NCBI GenBank assembly: GCA_936928855.1
Contig: CAKZHZ010000061.1
Location: forward strand, 1-21,771
Origin: an uncultured Polycyclovorans sp.
Lineage (GTDB): Bacteria > Pseudomonadota > Gammaproteobacteria > Nevskiales > Nevskiaceae
Direction of reading: 5' to 3'
DNA length: 21,771 nt
Below are positions 15,099 through 21,771 of this stretch, one piece after another; within the stretch, counting starts at the first letter, position 1; the number at the start of each line of letters is the position of its first letter. The notes under the pieces were generated by a model, which did no database searches, was not told the origin of the DNA, and saw only the letters and a list, made by a program, of their open reading frames with translations. The position numbers and the translations under genes are program-made.

Positions 15099-15493
15099 TG
15101 AAGCTGCTGGACGCCGAAACCCTGATTGCCGCGGTCAAAGGTCGCCTGCCGGTGGTCATGCGTCTGTCTGCGCTGAAACCGGATGAGGTGGCGCTGTCGA
15201 TGATCAGCCAGGTCGAGGTCGAGGCGGCGCTGCGCAGTCAGCCCCGTATCAACAGCCGGCACGGCAAGTTGCTGAAAGAGTTGCTGGCCACCGTGCGGGT
15301 GCTGGATTTCGATGCGGCCTGCGCGCAACAGGCCGGCACTCTTGGCGCGTACCTGCATCAGTCGGGTGAGCCCTTGCCCCCGATGGATTTGCTGGTGGCC
15401 GCGACCGCCCTGGCGCATCAGGCCACCCTGGTGACCCCAAGAACCGCGTTGTTTTCCCGTGTGCCGCAGCTTGATCTGCAGCACTGGACTTAA
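15098..15493 (+). CDS. PIN-domain ribonuclease toxin, VapC-like
   Basis: Predicted Mg-dependent RNase, 131 aa, the usual VapC length. PIN-domain landmarks are LLDAETLIAAVKG with acidic Asp5, SMISQVEVEAALRS with Glu42 (or Glu40), and PPMDLLVAATALAHQATLVT with Asp97. The fourth acidic/Asn site normally found just after LVT is not evident (TPRTALFSRV). With three acidic residues kept it is probably active, but this is not certain. The C-terminal PQLDLQHW is typical of the family. Translationally coupled to the antitoxin. The pair separates the gyrA-crotonase unit from serC, genes that are neighbours in related bacteria, which suggests insertion of a module. Confidence 0.78.
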   Translation: MKLLDAETLIAAVKGRLPVVMRLSALKPDEVALSMISQVEVEAALRSQPRINSRHGKLLKELLATVRVLDFDAACAQQAGTLGAYLHQSGEPLPPMDLLVAATALAHQATLVTPRTALFSRVPQLDLQHWT

Positions 15494-15499
15494 TGTAAA
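15471..15499 (+). promoter_or_regulatory. Putative serC promoter inside the end of vapC
   Basis: TTGATC (15471-15476) and TGTAAA (15494-15499) are separated by 17 bases, each matching the sigma-70 consensus at 4 of 6 positions. Start of transcription would fall about 25 bases before the serC ATG (15531), and AAAGGA (15518-15523) is the ribosome site. It would free serC-serA from the toxin-antitoxin operon. Confidence 0.3.
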
Positions 15500-15530
15500 G
15501 CTTTCACTCTTTTTGTTAAAGGATTGATCC

Positions 15531-16613
15531 ATGAGCAGAATTTTTAACTTCTCCGCAGGTCCGGCGACCCTTCCGGCCGCTGTGCTCGAGCAGGTGCGTG
15601 ACGAGCTGTTGAACTTCCGCGGTGAAGGCATGGGGGTCATGGAAATGTCCCACCGTGACAAGCCGTTCATGGCTGTGGCGGCCGCGGCTGAGGCCGATCT
15701 GCGCGCCTTGATGAAGATCCCGGATAACTACAAGGTGCTGTTCCTGCAGGGCGGGGCGACCGCCCAGTTCTCGTTCATTCCGCAGAACCTGCTGGCAGGG
15801 AAATCGCGCGCGGATTACGTGCTCACTGGCGATTGGGGCAAGAAGGCGGCCAAGGCGGCCAAGGCGTTCTGCAGCGTGAACGTGGCGGCGAGCAGCGAAG
15901 AGCAGAAGTTCACCACCATTCCCGAGCGCGGCAGCTGGAAGCTGAATCCCGACGCCGCCTATGTACACATCACGCCCAACGAAACCATTCATGGCGTGGA
16001 ATTCCTGGAAACACCGGATGTGGGCGATGTGCCGCTGGTGGGCGACTTCAGCTCGACCATCCTGTCGCGCCCGGTCGATGTGTCGAAGTACGGATTGATC
16101 TACGCCGGCGCACAGAAGAACATCGGGCCCGCGGGCCTGACGATCGTCATCGTCCGTGACGACCTGATCGGCAAGACCACGCCGGAGCTGCCGCCGATCT
16201 TCAACTATGCCGAGCAGGCTGCCAGCGACTCCATGCTGAACACGCCGCCCACCTTTGCCTGGTACATGGCCGGGCTGGTGTTCAAGCACCTGCTGGACCA
16301 GGGCGGCCTGGAGGCGATGGCCGAGATCAATCAGCGCAAGGCCGCCAAGCTGTACGCCTACATCGACGGCGAGCCCTTCTATACCAACCCGGTCGACCCG
16401 GCGTGTCGTTCGTGGATGAACATTCCGTTCACCCTGGCGGATGCCGGCAAGGACGGTGACTTCCTGCAGGGGGCGAAGGCGGCTGGCCTGTCGGGTCTCA
16501 AGGGTCACCGTGCGGTGGGCGGCATGCGGGCCTCGATCTACAACGCCATGCCTGAAGCGGGTGTGGATGCCCTCATCGATTACATGAAGCAGTTTGTCAA
16601 GACAAACGGCTAA
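15531..16613 (+). CDS. serC: Phosphoserine aminotransferase
   Basis: PLP enzyme that transaminates 3-phosphohydroxypyruvate to phosphoserine (and an equivalent intermediate in pyridoxal phosphate synthesis). The 360-aa product starts with the SerC signature IFNFSAGPATLP, followed by MGVMEMSHRDKPF (34-46), LFLQGGATAQF (70-80, PLP phosphate loop), TPNETIHGVEF, DFSSTILSRP and the Schiff-base Lys196 in YAGAQKNIGPAGLTIV. The C-terminus (LKGHRAVGGMRASIYNAMP) is intact. A short tandem repeat of GGCGGCCAA near 15846 encodes KAAKAAKA. AAAGGA lies 7 bases before the ATG. It is followed by serA after 19 bases, so the first two serine enzymes form one operon. Confidence 0.97.
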   Translation: MSRIFNFSAGPATLPAAVLEQVRDELLNFRGEGMGVMEMSHRDKPFMAVAAAAEADLRALMKIPDNYKVLFLQGGATAQFSFIPQNLLAGKSRADYVLTGDWGKKAAKAAKAFCSVNVAASSEEQKFTTIPERGSWKLNPDAAYVHITPNETIHGVEFLETPDVGDVPLVGDFSSTILSRPVDVSKYGLIYAGAQKNIGPAGLTIVIVRDDLIGKTTPELPPIFNYAEQAASDSMLNTPPTFAWYMAGLVFKHLLDQGGLEAMAEINQRKAAKLYAYIDGEPFYTNPVDPACRSWMNIPFTLADAGKDGDFLQGAKAAGLSGLKGHRAVGGMRASIYNAMPEAGVDALIDYMKQFVKTNG

Positions 16614-16632
16614 CGTATTAAAGGTAATAGAA

Positions 16633-17805
16633 ATGTTTAAGGTTCAAACGCTCAACAATATTTCCGTTCAGGGGCTCAACCGGCTGCCGCGCGAGCTGTA
16701 TGAGGTAGCCTCCGATATCGCCCAGCCGGACGCTGTCATGGTGCGCTCTGCCGACATGCACAAGCTGGAGATCCCGGCCAGCGTCAAGGCCATCGGCCGT
16801 GCCGGTGCCGGCACCAACAATATTCCCGTCGCCGCCATGAGCCAGCGCGGGGTGCCGGTTTTCAACGCCCCCGGCGCCAACGCCAATGCAGTGAAGGAAC
16901 TGGTGCTGGCCGGCATGCTGCTGGCGGCCCGCAACATCGGGCCGGCGCTGGATTTCGTCCGCAAGCTCGAGGGTGACGACAAGGCGATGCACGAGGCCGT
17001 CGAAGCCGGCAAGAAGAAATTTGTCGGCTTCGAGCTGCCCGGCCGCAGCCTGGGTGTCATTGGCCTGGGTGCAATCGGTGTGAAGCTCGCCAACGCCGCT
17101 GTCGAGCTGGGTATGGATGTCTGGGGATACGACCCCGCCATGACGGTGAACAATGCCTGGCGCCTGGATTCGCGCGTTCGTCAGGCCCTGTCGGTTGATG
17201 ACCTGCTGGCGCGGTCGCAGTTCGTGTCGGTGCATGTGCCGCTGATCGATGCGACCCGCGGGCTGATCAATGCCGACCGCCTGAAGCTGATGAAGAAGCA
17301 GGCCGTGGTGCTCAACTTTGCGCGTGCCGGCATCGTTGACGAGGCCGCCATGCTCGAAGCCCTCAACGCCGGTCAGGCACATGCCTATGTCTGCGACTTC
17401 CCGTCCAACGCGCTCAAATCCCATCCGCGGGTGGTGGCGTTGCCCCATCTCGGCGCCTCGACCGGCGAGGCCGAAGACAACTGTGCGGTAATGGTGGCGG
17501 ACCAGCTTCGCGACTTCCTGGAGTCCGGCAACATCCGCAATTCGGTGAATTTTCCGGAGGCGGTGATGCCGCTGCTGCCGGGCAAGACCCGCCTGGCCAT
17601 TGTCAACGAGAACGTGCCCAACATGGTGGGGCAGATCTCGTCCGCCTTGGCCAAGGCCAATCTCAACATCGCCGACCTGCTGAACAAGTCGCGTGGCGAT
17701 CTGGCCTACACCCTAGTCGACCTCGACAGTGATGTGCCGGAGGGCGCGCTGCAGGAGCTGGGCGCCATCAAGGGCGTGCTGAATGTGCGCGTGATCGCCG
17801 GTTAG
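16633..17805 (+). CDS. serA: D-3-phosphoglycerate dehydrogenase (short ACT-domain form)
   Basis: First step of serine synthesis: NAD-dependent oxidation of 3-phosphoglycerate. The 390-aa product has the substrate-domain RAGAGTNNIPV (56-66) and NAPGANANAVKELVLAGML, the NAD loop GLGAIG (144-149), Arg231 (NFARAGIVDE) and His272 (LPHLGAST), and a C-terminal ACT-like domain (about 318-390) beginning LAIVNENVPNMVGQIS, which could bind serine. The usual catalytic Glu between Arg and His is not seen: the segment reads CDFPSNALKSHP. This is a short SerA type, unlike the longer E. coli protein. ATG 16633 has AAGG 8 bases upstream. It is followed by a strong terminator, so it is the last gene of the serC operon. 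Confidence 0.92.
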   Translation: MFKVQTLNNISVQGLNRLPRELYEVASDIAQPDAVMVRSADMHKLEIPASVKAIGRAGAGTNNIPVAAMSQRGVPVFNAPGANANAVKELVLAGMLLAARNIGPALDFVRKLEGDDKAMHEAVEAGKKKFVGFELPGRSLGVIGLGAIGVKLANAAVELGMDVWGYDPAMTVNNAWRLDSRVRQALSVDDLLARSQFVSVHVPLIDATRGLINADRLKLMKKQAVVLNFARAGIVDEAAMLEALNAGQAHAYVCDFPSNALKSHPRVVALPHLGASTGEAEDNCAVMVADQLRDFLESGNIRNSVNFPEAVMPLLPGKTRLAIVNENVPNMVGQISSALAKANLNIADLLNKSRGDLAYTLVDLDSDVPEGALQELGAIKGVLNVRVIAG

Positions 17806-17825
17806 GTCAGGACAGGCAATCCTCG

Positions 17826-17857
17826 GGGCGCGCCGGTACACTGGCGCGCCCTTTTTT
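17826..17857 (+). terminator. Strong intrinsic terminator after serA
   Basis: A perfect 9-bp GC stem, GGGCGCGCC (17826-17834) and GGCGCGCCC (17843-17851), with an 8-base loop is followed directly by six T (17852-17857). This is the clearest terminator in the window. It ends 19 bases before the pheA ATG used here (two bases before an alternative GTG), leaving almost no room for a separate promoter downstream of it. Confidence 0.88.
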
Positions 17858-17876
17858 CGTGTTGTCGGTACCCCAG

Positions 17877-18961
17877 ATGATGCCCGAGACGCTTCAGGAT
17901 GCCCGCGCCCACATCGATGCGCTGGATGAGCAGATTCAGACGCTCATCAGCCAGCGCGCGCGCATCGCCCAGCAGGTGGCGCTGATCAAACAGCGCGCAG
18001 GCGACAGCGGTGATCACTACCGCCCCGCCCGGGAGGCGGAGGTGCTGCGTGCCGCGATTGCACGCAACACCGGGCCGCTGACCGACGACACCATCGCCCG
18101 GCTGATGCGCGAGGTGATGTCCGCCTGTCTGTCCTTGGAGTCGCCGCTTACCGTGGCGTATCTGGGGCCGGAAGGGACCTACACCCAAGCGGCGGTCGCG
18201 AAGGCGTTTGGTGATGCCGTGACGGCCCGCCCGCTGGCGGCCATTGACGAAATCTTCCGCGACGTCGAGAGCGGCGCGGCGGACTACGGTGTGGTGCCGG
18301 TGGAAAACTCCATTGGCGGCATTGTCAGTCACACGCTCGATGCGCTGGTGCACACCCACCTCACCATCTGCGGTGAGGTCACGTTGCCGGTACATCACCA
18401 TCTGCTGTCGCGTGAAGCCCGCGCCGAGGACATCAAGACGGTCTATGCCCATCCGCAGTCGTTTGCGCAGTGCCGCAAGTGGCTGGACGCACGCCTGCCC
18501 AAGGCGGAGCGCGAAGCCGTTGCCAGCAATGGCGAAGCCGCGCGCATCGTGGCCGAGCACGGTGGTGCCGCAATCGCGGGGCTGCCGGCTGCACGTCTTT
18601 ACGCGCTGTCGATCTTGGCCAGTAATATCGAGGATGACCCCAGCAATACGACGCGCTTTCTGGTCATCGGCAAGCAGTCGCCCGGGCGCACCGGCGCCGA
18701 TATCACCAGTCTGGTGCTGTCGTCTCATCGCAATCAACCGGGAGCGTTGTTCCGGTTGCTGCAGCCATTTGCCGACATCGGGCTGGATCTGACACGCATC
18801 GAATCCCGGCCGATGAAGGGTGCGCCGATTCAGGACTACTTCTTTTTCATCGATTTTGCCGGCCACCTGCAGGATGCCCCCGTGCGTTCGGCATTGGACG
18901 CCGTGCAGGCCGATGCTGCCTTCTTCAAGATTCTGGGCTCCTACCCAAAGGCCGTGCTGTG

Positions 18962-18962
<1 letters not shown>
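17877..18962 (+). CDS. pheA: Bifunctional chorismate mutase / prephenate dehydratase (P-protein)
   Basis: Makes prephenate from chorismate and then phenylpyruvate, the phenylalanine precursor. From ATG 17877 it is 361 aa: an AroQ chorismate mutase domain (about 1-88, ARAHIDALDEQIQTLISQRA), prephenate dehydratase (about 92-270) with YLGPEGTYTQAA, GVVPVENSIGGIVSHTLD and NTTRFLVIG (Thr-Arg-Phe at 259-261), and a C-terminal ACT domain with PGALFRLLQPF and ESRP at 309-312, the phenylalanine-binding motifs of feedback-inhibited enzymes. ATG 17877, ATG 17880 and GTG 17859 are all in frame; homology supports the ATGs. No Shine-Dalgarno sequence is visible before any of them. The stop overlaps the hisC start (TGATG). 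Confidence 0.95.
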
Positions 18963-20085
<1,123 letters not shown>

Positions 20086-20089
<4 letters not shown>

Positions 20090-20952
20090 TCGATCACCTT
20101 GCCATCCTCGGGCTGGGGCTGATTGGCGGTTCGCTCGCACGCGCGCTTCGTGCCAGCGGTGGCGTGGGGCGCATCAGTGCGTTCGATCCCGATCCGCGGC
20201 AAGGTGAGGCGGGTTTGAAGCTGGGCGTGGTGGACCGGGTCTGTCCGACGGCCGCGGCGGCGGTGGCCGATGCCAGTCTGGTGGTCATTGCCGTCCCGGT
20301 GCTGCATACCGCAGAAGCCCTCGGGGACTGTCGCGCGGGCTTGCGCCCGGGCACCGTGGTCACGGACGTCGGCAGCACCAAGGGCTCTGTACTCGCCGAT
20401 ATTCGACGACTGCTCGGCGAACTGCCGGACTGGTTCGTGCCCGGTCATCCGATCGCGGGCACCGAGAAGAGCGGCGTGGCGCACGCCTTTCCCGAGCTGT
20501 TCCGGGGACGGCGGGTGATCCTGACGCCCCACGACAGGCAGGCGCCCGGGGCCTGCGAGCAGGTGGTCGCAATGTGGCAGTCGGTTGGCGCGCGGGTGGT
20601 GCAGATGGATGCGGCCCGCCACGACGCCATCTTTGCCGCCACGTCACATTTTCCGCATCTGCTTGCCTACAGCTTTGTCGACATGCTGGCCCGCCGGGAC
20701 GATGCGGATGACCTCTTCCCGAATGCCGGGGGAGGGTTCCGCGACTTCACCCGCATTGCATCCAGTTCGCCCGCCATGTGGCACGACATCATCCGCGCCA
20801 ACGCAGGCCCGGTTCGCGATCTGCTGCAGCAGCAGATCGCGGAACTCCAGCACCTGTTGCAGTTGCTGCAGGCGGATGACTGGGCGGGACTGCAGGTGGT
20901 CTTCGAGCGCGCGCGGCGCGCACGCGAACGACATCTGTCCGAAATCGAATAG
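20086..20952 (+). CDS. tyrA: Prephenate dehydrogenase (monofunctional)
   Basis: NAD(P)-dependent oxidative decarboxylation of prephenate (or arogenate) to the tyrosine precursor. The 288-aa product opens with the Rossmann motif LGLGLIGGSLARAL (9-22), then TDVGSTKGSV (93-102), GHPIAGTEKSGV (120-131), the catalytic-region SHFPHLLAYS with His188 and His191, and GGGFRDFTRIASSSPAMWHDI (215-235). No chorismate mutase or ACT domain is attached. The start is GTG at 20086, overlapping the hisC stop as GTGA. Unlike Pseudomonas, where TyrA and AroA are fused, a stop at 20950-20952 and 35 bases separate it from aroA. Specificity for prephenate versus arogenate is not decided by the sequence. Confidence 0.94.
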
Positions 20953-20987
20953 CTGCCCCGTATTCCGTTTTACCTCTCGAGGATTTC

Positions 20988-21771
20988 ATGTCCGCGTCTG
21001 TTTCGCTTCGTTACTCGATTCAACCCGGCGGTCGATTGCAGGGCTCGGTTCAGGTGCCCGGTGACAAGTCGATCTCCCACCGTGCCGTGATGCTCGCCGC
21101 GTTGGCGGAGGGAGTGACCGAGATCACCGGCTTTCTGACCGGAGAGGATTGCCTGTGCACGATGCGGGCGTTCCAGCAGATGGGGGTCACCATCGAGCGT
21201 CTGGCGGAAACCCACCTTCGCGTCACCGGGGTCGGCCTGCGGGGGCTCAAGGCGCCCGAGGCTCCGCTGGACCTGGGGAACTCGGGGACCTCGATGCGCC
21301 TGATGAGCGGCCTGCTCGCCGCCCAGGGGTTTCCCAGCACCATGACCGGAGACGCCTCGCTGTCACGCCGACCGATGGCGCGGGTGATCGAGCCGCTCAA
21401 GCGCATGGGCGCTCAGATCGAGTCCGAGCCGGGCGGGCGTGCCCCCCTTCGCGTCCTGCCGGTGGCAGGGCTGAGGGGTATGGAGTATGCGTCGCCAGTG
21501 GCCAGTGCCCAGGTCAAGTCCGCGCTCCTGCTGGCGGGGTTGTATGCCCAGGGGCGCACGGTGGTGACTGAACCCGCAGCCTCCCGCGATCACACCGAGC
21601 GGATGCTGCGTGCCTTCGGGGTCACCGTTGATGTGCAGGCGGGCTTCGCCGCACTGGAGGGGGGGCAGTCGCTGCGCGCGACATCAATCCAGGTGCCGGC
21701 CGACATCTCATCTGCAGCGTTCTTCCTGGTGGGGGCGGCCATTGCGCCAGGCTCGGACATCACGCTGACCG
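20988..21771 (+). CDS. aroA: 3-phosphoshikimate 1-carboxyvinyltransferase (EPSP synthase), 3'-truncated
   Basis: Joins shikimate-3-phosphate and phosphoenolpyruvate; sixth step of the shikimate pathway and the target of glyphosate. Only the first 261 residues are in the window; the frame is open to the end. Visible motifs: VPGDKSISHRAVMLAALAEG (23-42), LDLGNSGTSMRLMSGLL (94-110), GDASLSRRPMARVIEPL (121-137), SPVASAQVKSALLLAGLYA (169-187) and EPAASRDHTERML (195-207). GDKS, SAQVK and RDHTE are motifs of class II EPSP synthases (Bacillus and CP4 types) rather than the E. coli class. Gly100, in the position of E. coli Gly96, is retained. GAGGA at 20979-20983 lies four bases before the ATG. Probably in the pheA-hisC-tyrA transcript. 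Confidence 0.95.
   Translation, partial: MSASVSLRYSIQPGGRLQGSVQVPGDKSISHRAVMLAALAEGVTEITGFLTGEDCLCTMRAFQQMGVTIERLAETHLRVTGVGLRGLKAPEAPLDLGNSGTSMRLMSGLLAAQGFPSTMTGDASLSRRPMARVIEPLKRMGAQIESEPGGRAPLRVLPVAGLRGMEYASPVASAQVKSALLLAGLYAQGRTVVTEPAASRDHTERMLRAFGVTVDVQAGFAALEGGQSLRATSIQVPADISSAAFFLVGAAIAPGSDITLT

Noticed and set aside
15840..15870. Short tandem GGCGGCCAA repeat in serC
   Set aside because: It encodes KAAKAAKA within an otherwise normal SerC and is too short to suggest a functional repeat.
16618..17448. Minus-strand open frame opposite serA
   Set aside because: No domain signature; it mirrors the codon pattern of serA.
17806..17876. Phe-rich leader peptide before pheA
   Set aside because: The space between the serA stop and the terminator is about 20 bases and holds no short frame with Phe codons.

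Overview
This window looks like a piece of chromosome from a high-GC gammaproteobacterium. Gene content and order support this: an Smc-ScpAB condensin locus (scpA-scpB) next to trpS and rluB, followed by the block yciK-like / mupP / ubiG / mtaD // mtnA / gyrA / serC / pheA / hisC / tyrA / aroA, which is essentially the order known from Pseudomonas and relatives. Differences from Pseudomonas (tyrA not fused to aroA, serA inserted after serC, several extra genes) argue for another lineage. The sequence alone does not resolve the family.

Layout. (1) 1-956: the 3' part of trpS. Its reading frame runs upstream into residues that read as DNA polymerase I, so the left edge is chimeric. (2) 953-3523, plus strand: scpA, scpB and rluB, overlapping start-to-stop with each other and with trpS, a tightly coupled chromosome-segregation and rRNA-modification operon. 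(3) 3545-7502, minus strand: ubiG (ubiquinone), mupP (peptidoglycan recycling phosphatase), a membrane protein with degenerate GGDEF and EAL domains, and a YciK-type SDR. (4) 7595-8725, plus strand: a class V alanine/serine-glyoxylate aminotransferase with a recognisable promoter. (5) 8740-11095: divergent mtaD and mtnA, two steps of methylthioadenosine salvage, sharing a 49-bp region with a palindrome. (6) 11202-14703: gyrA with a structured leader, followed one base later by a crotonase-family gene. (7) 14818-15493: a VapBC-type toxin-antitoxin pair with a perfect 19-bp operator-like palindrome. (8) 15531-17805: serC and serA, the first two steps of serine synthesis, ended by a strong intrinsic terminator. 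(9) 17877-21771: pheA, hisC, tyrA and aroA (cut by the window end), with overlapping or close junctions: aromatic amino acid and shikimate pathway.

How the genes fit together: the right half is a biosynthetic block. AroA supplies the chorismate precursor, PheA makes prephenate and phenylpyruvate, TyrA makes hydroxyphenylpyruvate, and HisC-family aminotransferases can act on histidinol phosphate and on aromatic keto acids. SerA and SerC make phosphoserine. The left half is housekeeping (translation, condensation, rRNA modification, quinone and cell-wall recycling).

I see no obviously new defence or mobile system. The most notable points are the polA/trpS junction at the left edge, the catalytically degenerate GGDEF-EAL protein embedded in the ubiG-mupP-yciK cluster, the VapBC module with its palindrome, a SerA lacking the usual catalytic glutamate, and a strong terminator placed directly against pheA. 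No gene-free stretch exceeds about 150 bases; no tRNA, rRNA, CRISPR or insertion sequence was seen.
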